Part shown: positions 11,727-19,317 of the stretch, piece after piece
Numbering within the stretch: the first letter of the stretch is position 1
How the letters are laid out: the number at the start of each line of letters is the position of its first letter
DNA from: Paraburkholderia sp. D15
GTDB lineage: Bacteria; Pseudomonadota; Gammaproteobacteria; Burkholderiales; Burkholderiaceae
Assembly: GCF_029910215.1 (NCBI RefSeq)
Contig: NZ_CP110395.1
Coordinates: forward strand, 992,001 to 1,056,000
Direction: 5' to 3'
DNA length: 64,000 nucleotides
The notes under the pieces: model-generated
What the model was told of the DNA's origin: nothing
What the model saw: only the letters and a program-made list of their open reading frames with translations
The model's database searches: none
Made by a program: the position numbers and the translations under genes

Positions 11727-12374
11727 TCAGCGCGGCGCCGTGATGTCCGCAAGCTGCGCACCGGCTACCCCCTCCACGATCGGCAGCACCTCAAGCGGCC
11801 AGTCCTGCGAAAACGTGTAACCGCCGTCCTTCAGCGCGCAAACAAACCTTTCCAGTTGCCGCATGGCGCGCGGATAACTGTCGTGCATGACGACCACGGG
11901 CCATTCGCTCGCCGCGCACTGCGCGAGCGCCTTGTCGACCCAACCGTCTTCGTCGAGCCAGTCGCCGGGCACGCAGTTCCAGAGCACGCACGTATAGCGT
12001 TCGCGCACCAGATAGTCGGCTGCCTCCGCACTCAGCAAATGCGGACCGACGCGTCCGCCGCCGCCAAAAGGCCGGAACAGCTTGCGCCCGCCCGTGAAGG
12101 GCGCAAGCGCCGCCTCGGTCTGCACGATTTCGCGCTCGACGGCTTCCTGGCCGCGATCCTCGCCAAGCGGCACGCGATGATGAAACGAATGATTGCCCAC
12201 ACAATGGCCGCCGTCGCGCACGCGTTCGAGCCACGCACGACCCTCCGGCTCGACCGCGCGCGAGCCCAGCGCGAAGAACGTCGCGCGGATATCGTGCCGC
12301 GTCAGCACGTCGAGTACGTGCTGCGTACCGGAAGTATCCGGTCCGTTATCGAATGTCAGCGAGATGTTTTTCAT
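11727..12374 (-). CDS. polysaccharide deacetylase (NodB/CE4 family)
   Basis: A 215-residue NodB-homology protein. The TFDNGPD motif (residues 7-13) holds the predicted catalytic base D9, and the metal-binding H62xxxH66 appears in NHSFHH. The arginine motif is RPFGGGGR, and the last catalytic motif is VVVMHDS near residue 165. The residue after the catalytic Asp is Asn (N10) where canonical TFDDGP enzymes have the metal-binding Asp. No signal peptide is visible, so it is probably cytoplasmic and may act on a small N-acyl compound rather than cell-wall polymer. It is divergent from the LysR gene at 12522, which may control it together with the catabolic genes beyond. Confidence 0.82.
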   Translation of the reverse strand: MKNISLTFDNGPDTSGTQHVLDVLTRHDIRATFFALGSRAVEPEGRAWLERVRDGGHCVGNHSFHHRVPLGEDRGQEAVEREIVQTEAALAPFTGGRKLFRPFGGGGRVGPHLLSAEAADYLVRERYTCVLWNCVPGDWLDEDGWVDKALAQCAASEWPVVVMHDSYPRAMRQLERFVCALKDGGYTFSQDWPLEVLPIVEGVAGAQLADITAPR

Positions 12375-12521
12375 TCGCTCGTTGTCTCCTCATGGGGTTC
12401 GCCGGCGACCGTTGCAACTGGCGTTGCGATGCCGCCCCCGGCTGGTGTAGATTCAGACGCAGTCAGCGCGCAAACAGCAACTACGGTAGCGCTTTTTCTG
12501 ATTAATTCATAAAGATTCCTG

Positions 12522-13448
12522 ATGAATATCACATTGCGACAACTACGGGCGTTCCTTGGCGTGGCGAAGTATCAAAACTTCACGAAAGCGGCCGAACAGC
12601 TCCATGTGACGCAAGCCGGCCTCAGCGCGAGCGTGCGCGAACTCGAGATTCAGCTCGACACGCGGCTCTTCCATCGCACCACGCGCAGCGTGACGCTCAC
12701 CGAAGGCGGCCTGAGTTTTCTTCCCGCCGCGCAGCGCACCGTCGAGATCCTGGAGGCAACCGCGCTCGACATGGGCGTGCTGGGCGCACAGCAGGAGACG
12801 TCGCTGCGCGTCGCCGTTACACCGCTCATCGCTGCGTCGGTCATGCCCGCCGCGCTGCGCGAATTCGCGCAACTGGCGCCCGACGTGCGTGTATCGCTCG
12901 TCGATACGCCGCCGCAGTTCGTGCAGTCGCTCGTGGCGTCGCGCGAAGTCGACGTGGGTTTCGGCGCGTTCTTCGAGAAGGTTTCGGGCATCAAGCGCGA
13001 AGCGATCTTCCCGATGGAACTCGTTGCTGCCGCGAAGCTCGCGGGCAGGCGCCCCAACGGCAGCATCGTGAAACCGCTGTCGTGGCCCGATCTCGGTAGC
13101 TACCCGCTGATCTTGCCGCCGCCGGGTAATCCTGTTCGCGAACTCGTCGACAAGCATCTGCGCGAGCGTAATGTGGGTACCGCCGGTCACATCACGGTCG
13201 GCCATCTCGAGACGGCCATCGCGTTCGCGGAAGCCGGCATGGGCATTGCCGTGATGCCGTCGATGGTGCTCGGCGCCTGCCGCCGCTACAAGGTACAGAT
13301 TCATCCGCTCGTCAATCCCGTCGTGCAGATCGACTACTACGCAATCACGACCACGGGCGGCCGCGATCTCGCCACGGTGCGCCGATTTGCCGACGTGCTC
13401 ACACGCTGCGCCGCGCCGCTCTTCCGCACGGGCGGCGCGGCCGCTTAG
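12522..13448 (+). CDS. LysR-family transcriptional regulator
   Basis: A 308-residue LysR protein. The winged helix-turn-helix is in residues 1-62 (NITLRQLRAFLGVAKYQNFTKAAEQLHVTQAGLSASVRELE) and the ligand-binding domain follows from about 90. It is divergent from the deacetylase gene (147 bases between) and convergent with the FAH-family gene that ends the catabolic cluster at 13516-16413, so it is the obvious candidate regulator of one or both units. The effector is unknown; an aromatic acid would suit the neighbours. Confidence 0.88.
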   Translation: MNITLRQLRAFLGVAKYQNFTKAAEQLHVTQAGLSASVRELEIQLDTRLFHRTTRSVTLTEGGLSFLPAAQRTVEILEATALDMGVLGAQQETSLRVAVTPLIAASVMPAALREFAQLAPDVRVSLVDTPPQFVQSLVASREVDVGFGAFFEKVSGIKREAIFPMELVAAAKLAGRRPNGSIVKPLSWPDLGSYPLILPPPGNPVRELVDKHLRERNVGTAGHITVGHLETAIAFAEAGMGIAVMPSMVLGACRRYKVQIHPLVNPVVQIDYYAITTTGGRDLATVRRFADVLTRCAAPLFRTGGAAA

Positions 13449-13515
13449 CGAACGTGTCGATCGCGGTCGCTCACCGCTTTCGGCATTGCAAGTGGCGCGT
13501 TGCACGGCGGTTGCG

Positions 13516-14496
13516 CTACGGCGCGACCACGCGCTGATCGATCGCACCGAATACCGACTGGCCGCTCGCGTCCGTGACGTCGATATGAACCGTGTCGCCG
13601 GCGCGCAGAAAGGGCGTCGTGATCGCGCCGTGCTCGATCTGTTCCAGCATCCGTTTTTCCTGCAGGCACGACGATCCGGCCGAGTGATCGCGATTCGACA
13701 CCGTGCCCGAACCGATGATCGTGCCCGCCCGCAACTCGCGCGAGGTCGCCGCGAATGCGATCAAACGGGAAAAATCGAAGTACATATCGACGCCCGCATT
13801 GGGCCGGCCGAGCAGCTTGCCGTTCACGTGACTGGCTACCGGCAGCGAGAGCTTCGTGCCATCCCATGCGTCGCCGAGTTCGTCTGGCGTCACGGCCACC
13901 GGCGCGAATGCTGTTGAAGGTTTGGAGACGAAAAAGCCAAAGCCCTTCGAAAGCTCGGACGGCATCAGGTTGCGCAGGCTTACGTCGTTGAGCAGCATCA
14001 CGAGACGAATGTGGCCGGCGGCTTCGGCCGGCGTGCAGCCGAGCGGCACGTCGCCGGTGACCACGGCGATTTCCGCTTCGAGGTCGAGGCCCCATTCCTC
14101 GCGCGGCAGCAGAATGTCGTCACGCGCGCCGATGAACGAGTCGGACGCGCCTTGGTAGAGCAGCGGTTCTTCGTAAAGCAGCGATGGCATGTCGGCGTTG
14201 CGCGCCTTGCGCACCAGTTCCGCATGATGCAGATACGCCGAACCGTCGGCCCACTGGAACGTGCGCGGCAGCGGTGCGGCCAGCGTGGCGGGGTCGAGCG
14301 CGAACGCGTGGACGGCGTCGCCCGCTTCGAGCTTCGCGGCGAGCTCGCGCAGCGCGGGTTCGACCGCCGGCCAGTTTTCGATCGCGTCGCGCAGCGTGGG
14401 CGCAATCGTATTCGCGGCGACAGCAGTAGACAGGTCGCGCGAGACGACGATCAGCGAGCCGTCCCGGCCGCCGCGCTTGAGCGATGCGAGTTTCAT
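13516..14496 (-). CDS. fumarylacetoacetate hydrolase-family protein
   Basis: Predicted C-C bond hydrolase or hydratase for a ring-cleavage product (fumarylacetoacetate or fumarylpyruvate type). The 326 residues contain the FAH core: the SLLYEEPLLYQGASDSF substrate loop, metal-binding acidic residues in DLEAEIAVVTG (E-x-E motif), VMLLNDVSLRN, GKGF-like SKGFGFFVSKPSTAF, and GTIIGSGTVSNRD near the end. Transcribed with the VOC and flavin monooxygenase genes; between it and the VOC gene lies a leftover outer-membrane-protein tail. The family includes several reactions that sequence alone does not separate. Confidence 0.85.
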   Translation of the reverse strand: MKLASLKRGGRDGSLIVVSRDLSTAVAANTIAPTLRDAIENWPAVEPALRELAAKLEAGDAVHAFALDPATLAAPLPRTFQWADGSAYLHHAELVRKARNADMPSLLYEEPLLYQGASDSFIGARDDILLPREEWGLDLEAEIAVVTGDVPLGCTPAEAAGHIRLVMLLNDVSLRNLMPSELSKGFGFFVSKPSTAFAPVAVTPDELGDAWDGTKLSLPVASHVNGKLLGRPNAGVDMYFDFSRLIAFAATSRELRAGTIIGSGTVSNRDHSAGSSCLQEKRMLEQIEHGAITTPFLRAGDTVHIDVTDASGQSVFGAIDQRVVAP

Positions 14497-14531
14497 TCAA
14501 TTCTCCAACTGATGGAAATAGGGAAGTCGTT

Positions 14532-14608
14532 TCAGAACGTGTAATGGATGCCGGCTTTCGCGCCGTGCAGATATTCTTCGAGCGCGCCGCGGGCGCCCTC
14601 GCTCGCGG
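14532..14608 (-). pseudogene. C-terminal tail of a lost outer-membrane protein gene
   Basis: Reading the minus strand, the last ~25 codons before a TGA at 14532-14534 give LAASEGARGALEEYLHGAKA then GIHYTF-stop. The alternating strand ending in aromatic Phe is the classic outer-membrane beta-barrel C-terminus. There is no room for the rest of a porin because the VOC gene ends right at 14609. It looks like the scar of a deleted porin or aromatic-transport barrel gene in this catabolic operon. The match is short, so chance is possible. Confidence 0.4.
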
Positions 14609-15139
14609 CTAGGCGATTTTCGCGGTGTGTCCTGCTCGCAACTGTTTTTCGCGGGTCCATTCCTGGAGGGCGCGGTGTGCGTCGGCGGGGGCATCGTGGT
14701 CGAGCGACGGGATGGTCTTCGCAGTCAGTTCGAGACGTACGCCGTTCGGGTCGCGAAAATAGATCGATTTCACGAAGCCGTGATCGGTGGGGCCGGTCAC
14801 GTCGATCCGCGCTTCGACGAGTCGCTGTTTTGCCGTGTCGAGCGCGGCGAGGTCGGCGACTTCCAGCGCCAGGTGTTGCACCCACGGCGGCGTGTTTGCC
14901 GACGGCGTGGAAGCTTCGCCATCGCCGAGATCGAAGAACGCCACGCACGAGCCGTCGCCGAGCTCGAAGAACACATGGACGTAAGGGCAACGTTCGCCGG
15001 TGCTGGGGACCGTGTCCAGACGGATCAGATGCACGAGCGGCAAACCCAGAATATCCTCGTAGAAGCGACGCGTGTCCTCCGCGTCACGGCAGCGATAGGC
15101 AACGTGGTGTAGTCCTTTGACCGGGACGAATCCGTTCAT
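14609..15139 (-). CDS. VOC-superfamily protein (glyoxalase/extradiol dioxygenase-like)
   Basis: A 176-residue single-unit vicinal-oxygen-chelate protein. The two beta-alpha-beta-beta-beta modules begin LHHVAYRCRDAEDTRRFYEDILG and VQHLALEVADLAALDTAKQRL. Likely metal ligands are the first-strand His, the His of VQHLALE and the Glu of VRLELT. In a cluster with a flavin monooxygenase and an FAH-family hydrolase, a ring-cleaving dioxygenase is the attractive reading, but isomerase or resistance functions are possible. The frame extends to 15214, yet AAAGGAG sits correctly before the ATG at 15139, so I use that start. Confidence 0.82.
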   Translation of the reverse strand: MNGFVPVKGLHHVAYRCRDAEDTRRFYEDILGLPLVHLIRLDTVPSTGERCPYVHVFFELGDGSCVAFFDLGDGEASTPSANTPPWVQHLALEVADLAALDTAKQRLVEARIDVTGPTDHGFVKSIYFRDPNGVRLELTAKTIPSLDHDAPADAHRALQEWTREKQLRAGHTAKIA

Positions 15140-15174
15140 CCTGTTTCTCCTTTTCTCATGACGGTTGCGCGCAA

Positions 15175-16413
15175 TCAAAGCTCGACCGTTTCGGCGTCGT
15201 ATTCGAACATCCACTCATAGCGCTCGCGCACGCGCGACTCGTTCCACTCGGTCGCCACGTAGTTCGCGGCGCCTTCCGCGTTCGCGAGCGCAGGGTTGTG
15301 AAAACGCGCGGCGTTGTCGGCGGAACCGCGCACCACGCGCGCCGTGCGGTCGATGCGCGCGCGTTGATAGTGTTGGAGCGCAACCTCGGGGTCGGCGGCC
15401 CATTTGTCCAGGCAGCGCGCGAGCACATAGCCGTCCTCGATCGCCATGACCGCGCCTTGCGCGAGGAAGGGCAGTGTTGGATGACACGCATCGCCGAGCA
15501 GCGTGAGGCGGCCGCGCGTCCAGTTGGTCATCGGCTCGCGGACCATCAGTGCCCATTTGTATGGCGTTTCGATGGCGCTCACGAGCGTGCGCACGTCCGG
15601 GTGCCAGTGCTCGAAATCGGCGAGACATTCCTCGACGGTGCCGCGCTGCGTCCACGATTCGACTTCCCAATCGCTACGTTCGACGGCGCCGACGAAGTTC
15701 ACGAGCTGGCCGCCGCGCAACGGATAGTGAATAACATGTGCGCCGGGGCCGACCCAATTCACGCCGCACGGCTCGCGCAAATGGTCGGGCAGTGCGGCGG
15801 CGGGAATCACGCCGCGCCAGGCGAGGATGCCGGAGTAATCCGGATGATCGTCGCCGAACAGGACGCCGCGCACCCGCGAATGCACGCCGTCCGCGCCGAT
15901 CACGACGTCCGCGCGATAGCGTCCGCCGCTCGCGGTGTCGACGATCGCCTCGTGCGCGTCGTGACGAACGTCGATGCATTTTTCGCCCAGCACGATGGCG
16001 TGCGGATCGAGCCGCGCCACCGCCTCGGCGAGAATGCGATGCAGATCCGCGCGATAAACGGTGTAGTAGGGATAGCCGAAGCGCACCACCGATTCGCCGC
16101 CGAGGTCGAACAGGTTCCAGGTTTGCCCTGTGTTCCAGAGGCGTACGATCTTGCGCGCGGGGCGTGTGGCGATCTGCGCGAGCGCGTCGCCCAGTCCGAG
16201 TAGATGCAGAATACGGGTACCGTTCGCGCTTACCTGCAGTCCCGCGCCGACTTCGCCGAGCTGCGGCGCCTGTTCGAGCACGGTGACGCGCGCGCCGCGC
16301 CGTAGCAACGCGAGTGCCGCGGTGAGTCCACCGATACCGGCGCCCGCGATCAGTACATGCAGATTGCGATTCCTGCCTAATGCGTTGATGGTGTGGTTGC
16401 TTGTCCCTGTCAT
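15175..16413 (-). CDS. FAD-dependent aromatic-ring monooxygenase (salicylate/3-hydroxybenzoate hydroxylase-like)
   Basis: Group A flavoprotein hydroxylase using FAD and NAD(P)H to hydroxylate an aromatic acid. The 412 residues have the Rossmann GAGIGG at 24-29, the DG motif GADGVHSRVRG near 190, and the GD motif LLGDACHPTLPF near 318, followed by the QGAVMAIEDGYVLARCL helix. This is the salicylate hydroxylase/3-hydroxybenzoate 6-hydroxylase/6-hydroxynicotinate monooxygenase branch; the exact substrate is undetermined. It is first in the minus-strand unit followed by the VOC and FAH-family genes. No gentisate-type cupin dioxygenase is in the cluster. Confidence 0.87.
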   Translation of the reverse strand: MTGTSNHTINALGRNRNLHVLIAGAGIGGLTAALALLRRGARVTVLEQAPQLGEVGAGLQVSANGTRILHLLGLGDALAQIATRPARKIVRLWNTGQTWNLFDLGGESVVRFGYPYYTVYRADLHRILAEAVARLDPHAIVLGEKCIDVRHDAHEAIVDTASGGRYRADVVIGADGVHSRVRGVLFGDDHPDYSGILAWRGVIPAAALPDHLREPCGVNWVGPGAHVIHYPLRGGQLVNFVGAVERSDWEVESWTQRGTVEECLADFEHWHPDVRTLVSAIETPYKWALMVREPMTNWTRGRLTLLGDACHPTLPFLAQGAVMAIEDGYVLARCLDKWAADPEVALQHYQRARIDRTARVVRGSADNAARFHNPALANAEGAANYVATEWNESRVRERYEWMFEYDAETVEL

Positions 16414-16764
16414 ATCGAGCCTGAAGTCGTTCCTGCGAAGCGGATGGCGGTGGAACGCGGCAAGGTCGCGATGCGACTGCGTGCCGGTGTCGTTGTCTGG
16501 TGCTATTAGAGGACAAGCCGGGGCGCGCGAGAAGCAACGATAATGTGTGGATTAATCAGATTCCGTTTTCAATCGGCGAGCCGCTCGAGTCGGCTCGGGC
16601 GTGAGGACGTTTTGTGCAGGTCGGTGCGCGGGTCGTTACGAGGGAATCGATGTTGTCGGCGGCCGGTGGAGGACGGCGCGATGTGGACGGATCCTGGATT
16701 CGGCGGAAAATCGAGAAACTATTCGTTAAATTAAAGAATAGTAGGTGATGTGGTTTTAAGTGTA
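16414..16764. other. intergenic region with falling GC
   Basis: Upstream of the monooxygenase gene. The first half is ordinary GC; from about 16720 the sequence turns AT-rich. No gene seen. It should hold the promoter of the catabolic unit on the minus strand, but I cannot point to a convincing one. Confidence 0.35.
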
Positions 16765-16809
16765 TTAAAAATCGGCCACAGCATAACGTCAAAAAATCCG
16801 CTGTGGCCG
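16765..16809 (-). terminator. intrinsic terminator after the small AT-islet gene
   Basis: On the minus strand CGGCCACAGC and GCTGTGGCCG pair perfectly (10 bp, 17-base loop) and are followed by ATTTTTAATAC. It lies about 65 bases past the stop of the small gene at 16874-17122. Confidence 0.7.
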
Positions 16810-16873
16810 CACATGCCATCATAAAATCATCAATATAAAATGCTTATGAAAAATTCACTGATAAAGTGAAATA

Positions 16874-17122
16874 TCAGCCGCGATGCCAAACCGTATTGTT
16901 CGACCACAGCAGCTTGCCGTCGGTCGTCAGAACGCCGGCTTTGGGCGGTTGATCGTCGGTGAAGTTGACGCTCAGAACCGGGGCTGCCACGTTCAGGCTA
17001 TAGCCTTGAAACGGACCACGGCCGCCGGCGTATTGAACCGAGACGACGTCCCAGTTACCGGTGATCGTGATCTTGGTGTTGTTGCCGTCAATCCATTGAC
17101 CTGCAAAGGGATTTGCGCTCAT
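16874..17122 (-). CDS. small beta-rich protein of unknown function
   Basis: An 82-residue protein not recognised with confidence. It starts MSANPFAGQWIDGNNTKITI, continues with SVQYAGGRGPFQGYSL and SVNFTDDQPPKAGVL, and ends with KLLWSNNTVWHRG. The pattern is short beta strands rich in W, G, N and T with no signal peptide or membrane segment, recalling compact beta-barrel or lectin-like folds. The ATG at 17122 has a strong GAGGAA site; the frame's earlier start at 17149 does not. It lies alone in an AT-rich islet with its own terminator and no linked gene, which suggests horizontal gain. Confidence 0.7.
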   Translation of the reverse strand: MSANPFAGQWIDGNNTKITITGNWDVVSVQYAGGRGPFQGYSLNVAAPVLSVNFTDDQPPKAGVLTTDGKLLWSNNTVWHRG

Positions 17123-17482
17123 CGTTTTTTCCTCGGAAAGGCCTCTCACATAGGCAGTGATTTATTGGGTGAGATGGCGTTTGCAATGTGCAACTGGAAG
17201 GCGTTGCCCCATTCAGCGTGTTGCCAGAAAATCCAGAATTAATAGAAAGGATCGTCGTGGCAAAACAATAATGGACCACTGCATTTTGCAAGTAAACAAA
17301 ATTGTGCGGCAAATATGACCTGGGCATAAAAATATGCAGTAAATTATTCAATCCGATTAATCATGCCTGATGGATTAAAAACTCACGCCGACTCGTGTGG
17401 TTAAAATGGCGGTTATGCTAATCGAGCGTAAATGTTCTCTTCGGCGCGAACCGTTCTGCATTTTTACGCCGGCTTATTCCAT
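17123..17482. other. AT-rich upstream region of the small beta-rich gene
   Basis: Markedly AT-rich for this chromosome between about 17230 and 17420. It must hold the minus-strand promoter of the small gene; several TATTAAT/TTTACT-like words occur, but none with a clear -35 partner. No gene seen. Confidence 0.4.
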
Positions 17483-18391
17483 TCACCTTGCCGCCGTCCC
17501 GCTTCGCTGCGCCATATACCGCCCCGGTGTCGTCCCCAGTGCCTTGCGGAACATCGTCACGAAACTCCCGGTGCTCTCGTAACCCAGTCTGTCCGCAACC
17601 TGCTGAACCGAAGCGCCGCTGCCCAGCCATGTGACCGCCAGCATGACCTGTAACTGCTGCCGCCATCGACCGAAGCTCATCCCGGTTTGCTGCGTGAGCA
17701 AGCGGGCCAGCGTGCGTTCGCTCAAGCCGACTTTGCGCGCCCACGTCTGCATCGTGCCGGGCGCGGTGGGATCTTCCATCAGCATGTCGGCGATTTTGCG
17801 CAGCCGCCGATCGGTCGGCATCGGCAGATGCAGATCGCCGATTTTCGCGGTTGCCAGTTCGTCCATCAGCAAGGTGGCCAGGTGCGTTTCCAACCCGCCT
17901 TCGGGATATAGCAGCGGAAAACCTGCCGCGCGAATCAGCAACTCCCGCAATAACGGCGACGCGGTAACGGCGCAGCATTGCGGCGGCAACGTCGATGCGG
18001 CCTCGGCGGTGACGAACGCGATATAGCATTCGATCGTGCCCGTCGCCGTGACCTTGTGCTCGACGTCGCAAGGTATCCACAGCGCGCTTTGCGGCGGCAC
18101 GACCCACAACCCGCCTTCGACCTCGCAGGTGAGGATGCCATGCAGCGCCAGCACCAGTTCTCCCTTGCGATGCCGGTGAAAGCCCAATTCCTTGCGGCCA
18201 TGCGCGTAGTTCGCCGCGTGCTCGGCGGCGATATCGTCCACCGCGATGCCGGCCGCGCCGAACGTCACCAGCGGACGCGGCACCAGATCAGGATCCATCC
18301 ATTCGGGCGGATGGGCGTAGTCGTTCAATAGGGGCATGGCGCGCTGAGAAAAGGAACCGGGGGAACCGGGGACACGCGGCGAGTTTGGCAT
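17483..18391 (-). CDS. AraC-family transcriptional regulator
   Basis: A 302-residue regulator with an N-terminal cupin-like sensor (HRHRKGELVLALHG...VEGGLWVVPPQSALWIPCDVEH, about residues 65-125) and a C-terminal double helix-turn-helix of about 100 residues (TWARKVGLSERTLARLLTQQTG and VQQVADRLGYESTGSFVTMFRKALGTTPGRY). This is the AraC subgroup with a cupin RmlC-like sensor. The frame is open to 18436; the ATG at 18391 is my choice, with 18337 also possible. It is divergent from the methyltransferase gene at 18506, a likely target. Confidence 0.88.
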   Translation of the reverse strand: MPNSPRVPGSPGSFSQRAMPLLNDYAHPPEWMDPDLVPRPLVTFGAAGIAVDDIAAEHAANYAHGRKELGFHRHRKGELVLALHGILTCEVEGGLWVVPPQSALWIPCDVEHKVTATGTIECYIAFVTAEAASTLPPQCCAVTASPLLRELLIRAAGFPLLYPEGGLETHLATLLMDELATAKIGDLHLPMPTDRRLRKIADMLMEDPTAPGTMQTWARKVGLSERTLARLLTQQTGMSFGRWRQQLQVMLAVTWLGSGASVQQVADRLGYESTGSFVTMFRKALGTTPGRYMAQRSGTAAR

Positions 18392-18505
18392 GAATTGCAC
18401 ATTCAATGGCGAGGTTTGCCAATGTGGCCAACGCATTCGTTGCCTACGATGGCGTCACGACGGCCGATGGAATTCCCCATGGCCGAGTCATCTGGAGCAC
18501 AACGC

Positions 18506-19219
18506 ATGACCGATTCCTTAAGCAATGGACGTGTAGTCGATACGCTCGCGCGTCTGTTCAGGCAGGCCGAAGAGGCCGACCGTCCGTTGATGGAGCAGTT
18601 CACCAGCGGCAATGACCAGGCGGGCCCGACGCCGCAATCGCTCGAAGACGTGTACGCCGAACACATCGCCGAGGAGGCCCGCGATATCCGCGGCTTCTAC
18701 CGCGGCTACGCGGACAATTTCCTCAACGTGACGCCGGAATATGGCCGCTTCCTGTACCAGTGCGCGCGCATGCGTGGAGCGACGCGGATCGTCGAATTCG
18801 GAACCTCGATGGGCATCTCCACGATCTACCTGGCCGCCGCGCTTCGCGACATGGGCGGCGGCGAGTTGATCGGCACCGAACTCGAACCATCGAAGGCTGC
18901 GCGTGCGCGAGCCAACCTGCAGTCAGCGGGTCTGGCCGATCTGGTCGATATCCGCGAAGGCGATGCACGCGAGACGCTGGCCGGAATCGACGGCGACGTG
19001 GATATGGTGCTGCTCGACGGCGCGTTCAGTCTCTATCTGCCCGTGCTGAAACTGATCGAGCCGCGGTTGAAGGCCGGCGCCGCGATCCTGGCGGAAAACG
19101 CGATCGATCGCGGCAATGAATATCTCGCCTATGTTCGCGATCCGGCCAACGGCTATCGTTCGCAGCCGCTCGCGATCAATGAGGGTCGCGGGAATGAGTT
19201 GAGCGTCCGGACCTGCTGA
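18506..19219 (+). CDS. class I SAM-dependent O-methyltransferase-like protein
   Basis: A 237-residue Rossmann-fold methyltransferase. The SAM-binding motif I is RIVEFGTSMGISTIYLAAAL near residue 92, the acidic motif II LIGTELEP, and a further DMVLLDGAF near 166, which resembles the CCoAOMT/catechol O-methyltransferase group. The start at 18506 follows GGAG; the frame is open upstream to 18395 without a ribosome-binding site. Divergent from the AraC gene (114 bases between). It lies next to the ergothioneine genes but is not known to belong to that pathway; substrate unknown. Confidence 0.8.
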   Translation: MTDSLSNGRVVDTLARLFRQAEEADRPLMEQFTSGNDQAGPTPQSLEDVYAEHIAEEARDIRGFYRGYADNFLNVTPEYGRFLYQCARMRGATRIVEFGTSMGISTIYLAAALRDMGGGELIGTELEPSKAARARANLQSAGLADLVDIREGDARETLAGIDGDVDMVLLDGAFSLYLPVLKLIEPRLKAGAAILAENAIDRGNEYLAYVRDPANGYRSQPLAINEGRGNELSVRTC

Positions 19220-19270
19220 TATTGGAAATCGCAAGGAGACCGCGCTTTGAATGCGGTTGCCGGTAGTGAC

Positions 19271-19296
19271 GAAAAAAAGCCCGCGCAGGCGGGCTT
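19271..19296 (-). terminator. intrinsic terminator of the minus-strand hydrolase unit
   Basis: AAGCCCGC, 4-base loop, GCGGGCTT. On the minus strand the stem runs straight into seven T residues, so it ends transcription of the M20 hydrolase gene whose stop is at 19318. On the plus strand the tail is weaker (TTCTTG) but could serve the methyltransferase gene. Confidence 0.85.
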
Positions 19297-19317
19297 CTTG
19301 TCGCATGGAGGAAACCG

